A stretch of 64,000 bases of DNA from positions 1 to 64,000 of the forward strand of contig NZ_FUXC01000013.1 of NCBI RefSeq assembly GCF_900167025.1, given 5' to 3'. This document shows positions 40,878-49,914 of this stretch, one piece after another. Origin of the DNA: Treponema berlinense (GTDB taxonomy: Bacteria > Spirochaetota > Spirochaetia > Treponematales > Treponemataceae). The first letter of the stretch is position 1. Each line of letters begins with the position of its first letter. The notes under the pieces are model-generated. The model had not been told where the DNA came from and did not search any database. It saw only the letters and a list, made by a program, of their open reading frames with translations. The translations under genes were made by a program, and so were the position numbers.

Positions 40878-42104
40878 CTATTGTTTATTCCACCAGGCTT
40901 TCATTGTTTCTATTACTTGTGTCAGTTCTGTATCGGTTATTATATATGGAACCATTGCGTACATGATGTTTGAAAAAGGTCTTGCGAATATTCCATTTTT
41001 ATAGGCAAAGTCCTGATAGCCTGTCAAATCTGCAGGATTATTTGCTTCCACTGCAATGCAGCCGCCCATTATTCTGATTTCTTTTATTTTTGGATTTTTA
41101 TAGCCGGACAATAGTTTTTTTGAGAATTCCTCAATATGGGAAATTTTTTTCATGCAATTTTCACGTTTGAAAATTTCTAGTGATTTTATTCCTGCGGTCA
41201 TTGCCAAGGCATTTCCCATAAAAGTTGGTCCATGCATCAATGCTTTTCCGCTTTCATCGGAATAAAACGCTTCGTAAACTTTATCTGACGCAACTGTTGC
41301 CGCATGTCCGATATATCCGCCGGTAAGGGCTTTTCCAAGACAAACTATATCTGGAAGAACTAAATCCGAAACAAAACGGTTGCCTGTTCGTCCAAAACCT
41401 GTCGCAACTTCATCAAAAATTAAAAGAACGCCATATTCGTCGCAAAGCTCTCTTGCCCGCTTTAAAAAAGAAATATCATACATTTTCATTCCGCCAGCTC
41501 CCTGCAAAAGCGGTTCGACAATCATGCAATAATATTCTTCGCCGTGATTTTTAAATGCATCTTCAAGCTCTTCAATATTCGTGTTTATGTGATCGACATT
41601 TGTCTTTTGTTTAAAGGCGAAATGATATTCGCTCGAATCGCCTACTTCCATTGTTTTGAATGTATCTCCGTGATACGAATTTTTCAAAGAAAGAACTTTT
41701 TCGCGGCGCTGTTTTTTGTTTATATAATATTGCATTGCTATTTTGAGCGCCACTTCGACAGAAACGCTGCCAGAATCAGAAAAAAATACATGGTTCAATG
41801 TTCCTGGAAGAAAATCAGCAAGTTTTTCGGCGAATTCCACGGCTCCGTCGTGCGAAAGATTGCACAGCATAACATGAGAGAATTTTTCTGCCTGAGCTTT
41901 TATTGCATCCGTAATTTCTGGATTTTTATAACCGTGAATCATGCACCACCAAGAGGAAATTGAGTCAATCATTTTATTGTCGTCCGTATAAAGATATACG
42001 CCATTTGCGTCAACAATGTGATACGGAGTTTTCATGTGCTTCATCTGCGCATAAGGATACCAAATTCTCTGATTTTTCATTTTTTCAAATTCTTGTTCGT
42101 TCAT
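40878..42104 (-). CDS. bioA: Adenosylmethionine-8-amino-7-oxononanoate aminotransferase BioA
   Basis: A 408-residue PLP enzyme making 7,8-diaminopelargonate, the third-last step of biotin synthesis. The SAM-specific SISSWWCMIHGY segment is at about residue 50, VEPLLQGAGGMKMY and LIFDEVATGFGRTG follow, and the PLP Lys is in CLGKALTGGYIG. It follows bioD by 28 bp in the same direction. No bioF or pimelate-forming genes are in the window, so the pathway here begins from 7-keto-8-aminopelargonate, made elsewhere or taken up. Confidence 0.95.
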   Translation of the reverse strand: MNEQEFEKMKNQRIWYPYAQMKHMKTPYHIVDANGVYLYTDDNKMIDSISSWWCMIHGYKNPEITDAIKAQAEKFSHVMLCNLSHDGAVEFAEKLADFLPGTLNHVFFSDSGSVSVEVALKIAMQYYINKKQRREKVLSLKNSYHGDTFKTMEVGDSSEYHFAFKQKTNVDHINTNIEELEDAFKNHGEEYYCMIVEPLLQGAGGMKMYDISFLKRARELCDEYGVLLIFDEVATGFGRTGNRFVSDLVLPDIVCLGKALTGGYIGHAATVASDKVYEAFYSDESGKALMHGPTFMGNALAMTAGIKSLEIFKRENCMKKISHIEEFSKKLLSGYKNPKIKEIRIMGGCIAVEANNPADLTGYQDFAYKNGIFARPFSNIMYAMVPYIITDTELTQVIETMKAWWNKQ

Positions 42105-42132
42105 TTTATTTTCCTATAAAAAATCTGTATTT

Positions 42133-42816
42133 TTATTCAAAAAGCGAAATCAGGTTTTCTTTTGTTATTTCGATTGAATTGTCGCCGTCTTTTACTTTTG
42201 CAACCGTTTTTATACCCGTAAGATGTTCGCACATAAAAATATTGTCTTCTTCCATTACGTTTCCTGGATGATAATGATTGAATATCAGACCGTTTATTTT
42301 AAGGTTTTTTGATTTCATGTAATTCACTGTCAGAAGAACATAATTTATCGTTCCAAGTCCGGCATCCGCAACTATTACAGAAGAAAGTCCGAGCGACTTT
42401 ACAATTTCGTCAAGATAAAGTTCTTTTTTGTCAAAATCAATCGGACAGGTTATTCCGCCGCTTCCTTCCATCAAAACAAAATCGTAATTTGAGCAGGTTT
42501 TGTCAAACCATTCGCTTACGACATAAAAATCGACAGGATTTCCTTCGATTCTTGAAGCAAGATGGGGAGAATACGCATTTTCGTAAACATAAGGGCACAT
42601 TTTGCTGACAGGCTGCTCAATTCCTGAAATTTTCTTTACGAATTCCGCATCGCCTGGAACCAGATTTCCGTCTTTGTCACGGACATTTCCGCTCATTGCG
42701 GCTTTAAAATATGCGCAATTTAACTTATATTCGTTCATTTTTTTTAACAAAAGAGCGGAAATATAGGTTTTTCCAACATCGGTTCCCGTTCCTGTTACGA
42801 AAAGTTTTTTGCTCAT
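42133..42816 (-). CDS. bioD: Dethiobiotin synthetase BioD
   Basis: A 227-residue ATP-dependent carboxylase forming the ureido ring of dethiobiotin. The P-loop is FVTGTGTDVGKTY at the N-terminus, with EGSGGITCPI further on. The ATG at 42816 overlaps the bioY stop (ATGA), so translation is coupled. The longer frame upstream reads through bioY and is not used. Confidence 0.95.
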   Translation of the reverse strand: MSKKLFVTGTGTDVGKTYISALLLKKMNEYKLNCAYFKAAMSGNVRDKDGNLVPGDAEFVKKISGIEQPVSKMCPYVYENAYSPHLASRIEGNPVDFYVVSEWFDKTCSNYDFVLMEGSGGITCPIDFDKKELYLDEIVKSLGLSSVIVADAGLGTINYVLLTVNYMKSKNLKINGLIFNHYHPGNVMEEDNIFMCEHLTGIKTVAKVKDGDNSIEITKENLISLFE

Positions 42817-43388
42817 TTTTGAGCCTCGCTTTCGATAAGACCGTTTGCTTTTAGAATCGGAAGAAGTTTTTTTGAAAGAATCGCTGCAACAACGCAAAGA
42901 ACAATGTCTCCTGGAACTGCAAGCACAAAACAGTAAAGAATCAGCGCTTTAAATCCAATTGGATTTCCAATATAAAAAGTTTTGATAAGCCAAAAATAAA
43001 CAATTCCCATCAAATATACGACCAAAAGTCCTGCAAAATTTGCAGCCAAAAGTCTTAAAAAAGAGCAAGATTCCATGTTTTTTCCGGCAATAAGTCCTGT
43101 CAAAAATGCTCCGGCCGCAAAACCGACAAGATAGCCAAATGTCGGCTGAAGAACATATCCAAAACCGCCGCCAGTTGCAAAAACCGGAACTCCGATAAGA
43201 CCGAGCATAATATAGCAGAGAACCGAAATTCCGCCGTAAACTGGACCAAGCACAAGTCCTGCGAGCGTCGTAAACAAAAGTTGAAGCGTAAAAGGACAAA
43301 CTGGAATTGGAATTACAACTTTTGCTCCGATTGTAATAAGAACGATAAAAAGCGCCACATAGACAAGATTTCTAACATTTGATTTCAT
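42813..43388 (-). CDS. bioY: Biotin transporter S component BioY
   Basis: A 191-residue membrane protein with six helices, the substrate-binding part of an ECF biotin importer. PIPVCPFTLQLLFTTLAG and the glycine-rich GPVYGGISVLCYIMLGLIGVPVF stretch are typical. It overlaps ecfT by four bases. With the fused EcfA and EcfT upstream it should form a dedicated biotin or dethiobiotin importer. Confidence 0.95.
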   Translation of the reverse strand: MKSNVRNLVYVALFIVLITIGAKVVIPIPVCPFTLQLLFTTLAGLVLGPVYGGISVLCYIMLGLIGVPVFATGGGFGYVLQPTFGYLVGFAAGAFLTGLIAGKNMESCSFLRLLAANFAGLLVVYLMGIVYFWLIKTFYIGNPIGFKALILYCFVLAVPGDIVLCVVAAILSKKLLPILKANGLIESEAQK

Positions 43389-44198
43389 TTTTTTACTCCC
43401 ATAATGAAAATTATTAAAATGTAAATTGTGTATATAACAAAAAACAATTTTTCAGAATTTTTGAGCCTGAGTTTTCGTAGACAGGTTCTTTTTTCGCCAA
43501 GTCCGTAACATCGCGATTCAAGTGACTGCGAAATTTCATCAGCCTTTCTAAAGGACGAAACTATAAGCGGAATAAAAACTTCTGTATAAGCCATTACCCT
43601 TTTGAGCGGATTTTTGTCTTCAAGCCGCGCTCCACGAGATTTTTGAGCCAAACAGATTGAATTATATTCTCCGGAAATTACAGGAATAAATCTTAAGGCA
43701 AGCAGCAAAACCGTCACAAAATCATCCGCCGGAAAAGAAAATTTTTTTAACGGAGAAACAAAAGAAGAAATCGCCTTCATCATTTCTCCGGGCGTTGTCG
43801 TGTAAGAAATAAGCATTCCGCCAAAATACAAAAGCAAAAAGCGGATTGCGTTTATAAGAGCGGTTTTTAAGCCTAAATCGGTTATTTTGATTTTCCAAAT
43901 TTCAAGCAGAACATTTCCGTCAGAAATAAACAAATTAAAAAAAACAAGCACAAAAATAAGAATCGCAATTTGCCTGAATCCGCCAAAGGCGACTGAGAGC
44001 GGAATTTTTGAACTTATGAGCGCAAAAAAAATAAACAGAACAAAAAAGCGCGACCTGAATTAAAGGCGAATTAACTTTTAGACAGATTGATGCAATCGAA
44101 TAAAACAAAAGCGCAGATAATTTAATTCTCGGATCCAAAGAATGAACAAAAGAATCCGTCTTGTAATAAACTCCTATGACGTTATTTTTGCTCTTCAT
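43385..44198 (-). pseudogene. ecfT: ECF transporter transmembrane protein EcfT with a T8 frameshift
   Basis: The N-terminal part (from ATG 44198, MKSKNNVIGVYYKTDSFVHS.. then LDPRIKL) and the C-terminal part (AFGGFRQIAILIF to the stop at 43385, including the SRGAR EcfA-coupling motif) lie in two frames. They join cleanly if one T is removed from the T8 run at 44031-44024, giving about 270 residues, the usual EcfT length. Everything else is well conserved and the operon is intact. Transcriptional slippage on T8, phase variation or a sequencing error are as likely as true loss. Confidence 0.8.
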
Positions 44199-44199
44199 G

Positions 44200-45576
44200 C
44201 TACAACCTTTGATTTTTGTTTTGCCTTGAATTTGTGGCAATAACGCAGCACATTCCGTTTGTTTTTTGCATAAAAGAAACCGTTTCTGTAATTGCGTTGA
44301 CAAATTTATAATCCAGTCCGGCGTCCGATTCATCAAGCAGAAGAATTTCCGGTTCCATTACAAGAATTCCTGCAATCGCCACTACGCGTTTTTGTCCGCC
44401 AGAAAGACAGTTTGGCGAAACAGAAAATAATTTTTCTGGAAAATTGAGACGCAAAAGCATTTCTTTGGATTTTTTAATTGCAGAATTTTCATCAAAACCC
44501 AGATTTTTAAGTCCGTAAGAAACATCGTCCAAAACAGTTTCTGCAAAAAGATTTTGTTCCGCCACCTGAAAGCAAATTCCCGTTTTTAGAAAATAATTCC
44601 GCCTGTCAAATTTTTTTGAATTGATGTTTTTTCCTTTATAAACTACTTCGCCTCTGTCCGGAATTAAAAAACCTTTTATAGTTTTGAGAAGCGCCGACTT
44701 TCCACATCCGGAATTTCCTTCAATAAAAACAGTTTCGCCTTTTTTAAGTTCAAATGAAATTCCAGAAACGTCCTGCACCTTAAGGCAAAGTTCGTCTTGA
44801 GAATTTTCATTTTCCTGAATTTTTCTATTTTCCATAAAAATTGTCTTATATGGCAAAAAACGTTCTTTAAATTCGCTGATTGAACTTTTATTTTCGTCAG
44901 AAAAATAATTTGAATCAAAGACGATTTTTCCTTTTTCGATCTGCAAAATAAAGTCCGCGAGTTCCGCTTCGTCCGGGTGATGAGTTATAAGTATGACCGT
45001 GATTTTTTTTTCTGAATGAATTTTTTTTATAAGTTCGAGAACGGTTTTTCTTTCTGTTTCGTCAAGAAAAGCCGTCGGCTCGTCAAAAATCATAATTTTT
45101 GGTTGAGAAGCGATTGCGGCGGCTATTGCAACAAGCTGTTTTTTTCCAGCCGGCAATGTTTGAATCTGCGAATGCCGAATTTCTTCAATGCCGCAGTCTT
45201 TCAGCGCATTTATAACATTTTCTTCGATTTTATCAGCTTCAAAACCCAAATTTTCGGACATAAAGGCAACTTCTTCTTCAACAAAACTGTTTAAAAGCTG
45301 GGTGTCTGGATTTTGAAAAACAAATCCTTCAATTCGTCGGATTTTGGCGAGATTTTCTTTTTTAGAAGTTTCAAGTCCGTCGATAAAAATGCTTCCCGAA
45401 GACGGAGTTAAAAGCACATTCATCAGTTTTGCCGCAGTTGATTTTCCAGAACCGTTCTCTCCAGCAATTGCCACAAAACTTCCATCTTCGATTTTAAAAT
45501 TCATATTATCGAGCACGTCAATTTTTTTATTGTCCGTGCTCAAATAACTGAATGAAACATTTTTAAATTCAATCAT
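44200..45576 (-). CDS. Fused ECF transporter ATPase (two ABC domains)
   Basis: A 458-residue protein with two ATPase domains, equivalent to EcfA1 and EcfA2 in one chain. Domain one: Walker A GENGSGKST, signature TLPAGKKQL (an unusual form), Walker B KIMIFDEPTAFLD, switch VILITHHPDEAE. Domain two: GNSGCGKSA, CLSGGQKRV, EILLLDESDAGLD, but the switch region reads CVIATNSRQ without His. It drives BioY-EcfT import. The gene ends three bases from ecfT. Confidence 0.92.
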   Translation of the reverse strand: MIEFKNVSFSYLSTDNKKIDVLDNMNFKIEDGSFVAIAGENGSGKSTAAKLMNVLLTPSSGSIFIDGLETSKKENLAKIRRIEGFVFQNPDTQLLNSFVEEEVAFMSENLGFEADKIEENVINALKDCGIEEIRHSQIQTLPAGKKQLVAIAAAIASQPKIMIFDEPTAFLDETERKTVLELIKKIHSEKKITVILITHHPDEAELADFILQIEKGKIVFDSNYFSDENKSSISEFKERFLPYKTIFMENRKIQENENSQDELCLKVQDVSGISFELKKGETVFIEGNSGCGKSALLKTIKGFLIPDRGEVVYKGKNINSKKFDRRNYFLKTGICFQVAEQNLFAETVLDDVSYGLKNLGFDENSAIKKSKEMLLRLNFPEKLFSVSPNCLSGGQKRVVAIAGILVMEPEILLLDESDAGLDYKFVNAITETVSFMQKTNGMCCVIATNSRQNKNQRL

Positions 45577-45623
45577 TTTTAAATTCCGTATTCACATAAA
45601 AGACGATTTTAAAAAGCGTTTTC

Positions 45624-46655
45624 TTAACAACCGCAGCTTTTTCCGCAGTCGCAGGAACATCAATTTTCGGTATTTGGCTCAAAACTCCTTCCAAGAGAAG
45701 CAAGAAGTTTTTTGTCAATTTCGATTGTTGTTCCGCAAGTTGTAAGCATATCTCCTGTAATCGAAGCGCTTGCTCCAGAATTGAACGCTTTTTCTCCCGA
45801 ATTGCTAAGAAGTTTTCTTCCTGCCGCAAGGCGAATATTTGCCTGAGGATTTATATAACGGAACATTGCAATAGTGCGAAGAATTTCATCTTCCGAAAGA
45901 GATTTTATATTTTCGTAAGGAGTTCCAGGAATCGGCATAAGAGCGTTAATCGGAATAGATTTGATTCCAAGTTCGGAAAGAGAAATTGCCATATCAAGGC
46001 GGTCTTCAAAAGTTTCTCCCATTCCAATAATTCCGCCAGAACAAACGCACAGCCCCTCTTTTTGCGCAGCTTTTATTGTCGCAATTTTCATTTCGTAAGT
46101 GTGAGTTGTACAGATGTTCGGAAAATTTCTTTTTGAAGTTTCAATATTGTGATGATAGCTCGTAACTCCAGCTTCCCGAAGCGCACGAAACTGTTCTGAA
46201 CTCAAAAATCCCATTGAAGCGCACAAATTGATTTTTAACTGCGAGTGCATTTTTTTATAAACCGAAAGAGCTTTTTCAAAATCATTTCCGCTTACAGATT
46301 TTCCGGCGCAAACAATTGCAAAACGATTTACTCCGGCGTTTTGATTTTTTTCTGCCTCGCTTATAATTTTTTCTTCGTCAAGAAAAGGATAAACTTCGCA
46401 GGAAGTATGATTAAACGAACTCTGTGCGCAAAATTTGCAGTTTTCCGAGCAATGTCCGCTCCGTCCGTTAATAATCGAACACAAGTCAACGCGGTTTCCT
46501 GAATATTTTTTTCTGATTAAGTCCGCACCTTCTGTCAGTTTTTGAAGATTGCAGTTTTTAAAGAATGAGAGATTGTCTGTTCTCAAAAGCCTTTTTCCGT
46601 CACCAATTTCTTCAGCAAGGGCAAATACATCAAATAAATTTTCTGTTTCAGCCAT
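45624..46655 (-). CDS. bioB: Biotin synthase BioB, with in-frame TGA and Cys-rich tail
   Basis: Radical-SAM enzyme inserting sulfur into dethiobiotin. The SAM cluster motif is CSENCKFC; the LCASMG and VCSGG cysteines and RLAAGR arginine of the second cluster site are present, but the Cys of E. coli RFCMGA is replaced (RFAIVC). ATG 46655 has AAAGG upstream. The conventional frame (331 residues) ends EPNTEN-TGA at 45660; the next 11 codons in frame read CSCDCGKSCGC, then TAA at 45624. A seven-pair hairpin (CGACTGC/GCGGTTG) with a GG-starting loop lies 9-32 bases past the TGA, so Sec at residue 332 is plausible. First gene of the biotin operon. Confidence 0.9.
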
Positions 46656-46851
46656 TTTTTTTACCTTTAATTTGATATGGCTGAGATTGTAAAACATTTG
46701 AAAAGTATTGTAAACCGCTTGTTAAAAATATTTGGTTTACAATTCAAAAATAAAACTTTATATAATAGAAGACTTTTATCGTTTTTTCAGATTTACAAAG
46801 TTTGCTTTTATGATACACTATTGCGAATTCATCACTTTAATTGAGCAAAAA

Positions 46852-48195
46852 ATGAAAAGCATTGAAATGGATATGACCCAGGGTTCGCTTTTTAAAAAGA
46901 TTTTTATCTTTAGCGTGCCTCTTGTAATTACAAATGTTCTCCAAATTTTATTCAATATGACGGACACGGCAGTCGTAGGACGTTTTGCCGGTTACCTGCC
47001 TTTGGGTTCTGTTGGTTCTACCGGACAAATGGTCTTTTTTTGTTCGGGAATTTTAACCGGACTTGGCGGCGGAGTAAACGTTTTGGCGGCAATCTGCGTT
47101 GGTCAAAAAAATTATAAAGATTTTGAAGTTACAGTCAGAGCGTCTGCCGTCGCATGTTTTTGCATTGGAATTTTGCTTTTGGTTGCCGGTATATTTTCTG
47201 CCACAGGAATTCTCAAACTTTTAAACACCAAACCAGAACTATTGCACGATGCGGTCGTTTATTTTAAAATTTATATGCTCTGTATGCCGGCAATGGCAAT
47301 GTACAATTTTGGAAATGCCATTTTAAGCGCCCAGGGCGACACCCGCTCTCCCCTTCTCTACCTGATTGCGGCAGGAATTGTCAACGTTTTTCTCGATTTG
47401 CTGCTCGTAATTGCTTTTAAACTTTCAGTTATTGGAGTTGGCGTTGCAACCGTAATTGCGCAGTACATTTCTTGTATTCTTACTTTATGGAAAATCTACA
47501 AAGTTCTGTCAAAAAACAATTTTGATTTTAAGTACAGACAGATTTCTAGTTACAAAATTTTACAGATAATCAAAATCGGCGTACCAGCAGGCCTTCAAAA
47601 CGCAATTTTTGCAATTGCAAACCTTTTTATCGTTGCAGCCGTAAACTCTTTTGACGCTGCCATGGTTGCCGGAAATGCCGCTACAATGAATGGCGACAAC
47701 CTCGTTTTTAACATTATGTCCGCATTTTACACTGCCGGCGCAACTTTTATCGGACAAAACCTCGGAGCGCACAAAAAAAAGCGAATTCTTAATTCATATT
47801 TTATAAGCATGGGTTACGCTGCCATTGCAGGCTTTGTGCTTGGAGGCGTTCTCTTTGCCTTTGGACAGGAATTTTTATCACTCTTTACAAAAGACCAGAC
47901 CGTTGTCGACTATGCAATGCAAAAATTCAAAATTATGACTTTTAGTTTTGGAATTTCTGCCTTTATGGACGGAACAATTGCCGCAAGCCGAGGACTCCGC
48001 AAAACTTTAGTGCCTTCAGTTATGGTTTTTATAGGTTCTTGTGTTTTGCGCGTAATCTGGGTTTTTACGATTTTTGCACATTTCAGAACAGTCGAAAGCC
48101 TCTTTTTGCTTTATCCGTTCAGCTGGGCGGTTACCGCGGTTTTTGAAATCGTTTATTTTGCAATCATTTACAAAAAAGAAACAGCCGACATGTAA
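46852..48195 (+). CDS. MATE-family multidrug/Na+ exporter
   Basis: A 447-residue membrane protein with about 12 helices. It begins MKSIEMDMTQGSLFKKI, typical of the NorM/DinF-like MATE group, followed by VPLVITNVLQILFNMTDTAVVGRF, and the second half repeats the pattern (GVPAGLQNAIFAIANL). The ATG at 46852 matches the family start; the upstream frame extension is not used. Substrate unknown. A small terminator follows. Confidence 0.92.
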   Translation: MKSIEMDMTQGSLFKKIFIFSVPLVITNVLQILFNMTDTAVVGRFAGYLPLGSVGSTGQMVFFCSGILTGLGGGVNVLAAICVGQKNYKDFEVTVRASAVACFCIGILLLVAGIFSATGILKLLNTKPELLHDAVVYFKIYMLCMPAMAMYNFGNAILSAQGDTRSPLLYLIAAGIVNVFLDLLLVIAFKLSVIGVGVATVIAQYISCILTLWKIYKVLSKNNFDFKYRQISSYKILQIIKIGVPAGLQNAIFAIANLFIVAAVNSFDAAMVAGNAATMNGDNLVFNIMSAFYTAGATFIGQNLGAHKKKRILNSYFISMGYAAIAGFVLGGVLFAFGQEFLSLFTKDQTVVDYAMQKFKIMTFSFGISAFMDGTIAASRGLRKTLVPSVMVFIGSCVLRVIWVFTIFAHFRTVESLFLLYPFSWAVTAVFEIVYFAIIYKKETADM

Positions 48196-48216
48196 ACAGA
48201 CAAAAATCTGTTTTTT
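48194..48216 (+). terminator. Terminator of the MATE gene
   Basis: AAACAGA (48194-48200), six-base loop, TCTGTTT (48207-48213) and further T. Confidence 0.55.
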
Positions 48217-48239
48217 GAGGGTTTTGACAGGAGTTTGAA

Positions 48240-48794
48240 TTGAAAAAAGACGATTTACTTTTGATAGTCGATATGCAAAATGTTTATGCCCGTGGCGGAA
48301 AATGGGAATGCCTTGACACCGAAGGAGCGGCTCAAAACCTCCAAAAAATTATTGCCCACGGACTAAAAAACGTAATTTTTACACGTTTTATAGCAAACGA
48401 AACTTCTCCAAAAGGCGTTTGGGCAGACTACAACAAAAAGTACAGCGATGTAAATTCAGACTTTTACGCAAACCAAATGTTAAAAGAATTTGAACCTTCC
48501 TTAAAAAAATTTCCTCTTTATACAAAAAGCGTCTATTCTTCGCTTGCAATTCCAGAAGTTTTAGAAGCCTGCAAAAAAGCAGGACGCGTCGTTATTGGCG
48601 GAGTTGTTGCCGAATGCTGCGTTTTGTCCACCGTTTTTGCCTTAATTGACGAAGGAATTTACACAGTTTATTTGACGGACGGAACAAGCGGACTCGACAA
48701 ACCAAAAGAAGACGCCGTCAAACTGACATTCTCCGGCCTTTCTCCTCTGCACCTAAAAATGATGACAACTCAAGAATATCTTCAGGAAAAATAA
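48240..48794 (+). CDS. Isochorismatase-family cysteine hydrolase
   Basis: A 184-residue hydrolase of the nicotinamidase/isochorismatase fold. The catalytic triad is visible as LLIVDMQN (Asp11), YTKSVYSS (Lys) and GVVAECCVLST (Cys). The start is TTG at 48240, with AGGAG seven bases before it. The family acts on amides such as nicotinamide; the substrate is not known. It is transcribed with the following small gene if no promoter lies in the 47-bp gap. Confidence 0.88.
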   Translation: MKKDDLLLIVDMQNVYARGGKWECLDTEGAAQNLQKIIAHGLKNVIFTRFIANETSPKGVWADYNKKYSDVNSDFYANQMLKEFEPSLKKFPLYTKSVYSSLAIPEVLEACKKAGRVVIGGVVAECCVLSTVFALIDEGIYTVYLTDGTSGLDKPKEDAVKLTFSGLSPLHLKMMTTQEYLQEK

Positions 48795-48841
48795 AAACCA
48801 AAAAACTTGAAAAACCTAAAGCCATAGGTTATATTGAAAAA

Positions 48842-49279
48842 ATGAGCAAAAAAACACAGGAAATCCGTTCCATTTTTCAAGAACTTGGCAGTTTACAAAA
48901 AAGAATCGAAAACCTAAAATCTCAAGCACCCGAACTCGAAGAAAAAAACAGCCGCGAAATAGACGAAATCAGTTTTAATCTCGCCCAAAACCTGACAAAA
49001 CTGGAATTCTGGTTCAACTCGCTCTACGCCTACAACGGAAAATCAAAAAGCGTCGCCAAAAAACTAAGCAGCCGGCAAAACGGAAAAAAAGGCGGCCGCC
49101 CGCCAAAAAAAATAACGCTCCTCCGCCAGCGAAAAACCGAACTCGAAGAAAAAATCCTGCCTTCTCTCGAACACGAACTAAAATTCACCGACAGCAGCTT
49201 GCGTTTAGAGCAGTTGCCCGAAGAAATAAAAAATGCCGGCCTGGAACTCCAAAAAATAATCCAGGAACTCGAAAACTAA
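48842..49279 (+). CDS. Hypothetical coiled-coil protein with AT-hook-like motif
   Basis: A 145-residue, charged, helical protein. Residues 5-60 and 95-145 look like coiled coil, and between them lies a basic stretch with GKKGGRPPKK, which contains a GRP core like an AT-hook. A DNA-binding role is possible but not shown. Just upstream, AACCTAAAGCCATAGGTT forms a palindrome that resembles the Rrf2-type half sites, though with a shorter spacer. I recognise no family. Confidence 0.6.
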   Translation: MSKKTQEIRSIFQELGSLQKRIENLKSQAPELEEKNSREIDEISFNLAQNLTKLEFWFNSLYAYNGKSKSVAKKLSSRQNGKKGGRPPKKITLLRQRKTELEEKILPSLEHELKFTDSSLRLEQLPEEIKNAGLELQKIIQELEN

Positions 49280-49288
49280 TTTTTATTT

Positions 49289-49404
49289 CGGGCGGCACGG
49301 CAACAAGTTGCCGTCGGGCTTTGCGCAGTTCCGGCTTTCGCCTTCATTGTCGGATTTTCCGCAGAAAATCCGGCAACGCTGCGCGCTGCTCCAATCCCTG
49401 CCGC
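49289..49404 (-). repeat. Dispersed structured repeat, near-twin of 15506-15620
   Basis: Minus strand: GCGGCAGGGATTGGAGCAGC, hairpin CGGATTTTC-TGC-GGAAAATCCG, GGC-GAAA-GCC, GCGCAAAGCCCG, hairpin ACGGCAAC-TT-GTTGCCGT, then GCCGCCC. It differs from the 15506 copy at about nine positions, and the outer-stem change is compensatory. It lies just past the ribH stop. Confidence 0.85.
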
Positions 49405-49407
49405 AAA

Positions 49408-49872
49408 TTAAATTTTCTTAAAAAGATTTATCATTTCAAGAGCGCCCAATGCGCAGTCATAGCCTTTATTTCCGGCTTTTGTGCCTGCACGCTCAATCGC
49501 CTGCTGAATTGTATCTGTTGTTAAAATTCCAAACATTACCGGTAAACCTGTATTAAGAGAAACCTGAGCAATACCCTTTGAAACTTCTGCACAAACGTAG
49601 TCGTAATGGCTCGTAGCTCCGCGGATTACCGCACCAAGACAGATTACTGCGTCATATTTTTTGCTTTCTGCAAGGTGTTTTGCCGCTACAGGAATTTCAA
49701 AGCTTCCTGGAACCCAGCACAAATCAATGTTTTCTTCTTTTACATCGTGGCGTAAAAGTCCGTCACGTGCTCCTTCAATCAATTTGCTTACGATAAATTC
49801 GTTAAAGCGGGCTGCAACAATTGCAATTTTTGGATTTCCTTCAGAAACCAGTTTTCCTTCTAAAATATTCAT
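49408..49872 (-). CDS. ribH: 6,7-dimethyl-8-ribityllumazine synthase
   Basis: A 154-residue enzyme, the penultimate step of riboflavin synthesis. Typical segments are [40 protein letters not shown] and [19 protein letters not shown], with the catalytic His in SHYDY. GGAG stands about seven bases before the ATG. It is the last gene of the rib cluster and is separated from ribBA by a structured repeat. Confidence 0.97.
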   Translation of the reverse strand: MNILEGKLVSEGNPKIAIVAARFNEFIVSKLIEGARDGLLRHDVKEENIDLCWVPGSFEIPVAAKHLAESKKYDAVICLGAVIRGATSHYDYVCAEVSKGIAQVSLNTGLPVMFGILTTDTIQQAIERAGTKAGNKGYDCALGALEMINLFKKI

Positions 49873-49914
49873 TTATTCTCCTACAAAAATATGTTATTTA
49901 AACGGGCAATTCCT

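Noticed and set aside
40792-41004. 70-codon plus-strand frame over the bioA end
   Set aside because: It is antisense to bioA and crosses the hairpin; no ribosome site.
45569-45829. 86-codon minus-strand frame overlapping the bioB end
   Set aside because: It is another frame across the bioB 3' end; the Cys-rich tail in the bioB frame explains the region better.
48806-48840. AACCTAAAGCCATAGGTT as a sixth Rrf2-type operator
   Set aside because: The half sites match but the spacer is six instead of nine bases, so it would not fit the same dimer; left as a weak resemblance.
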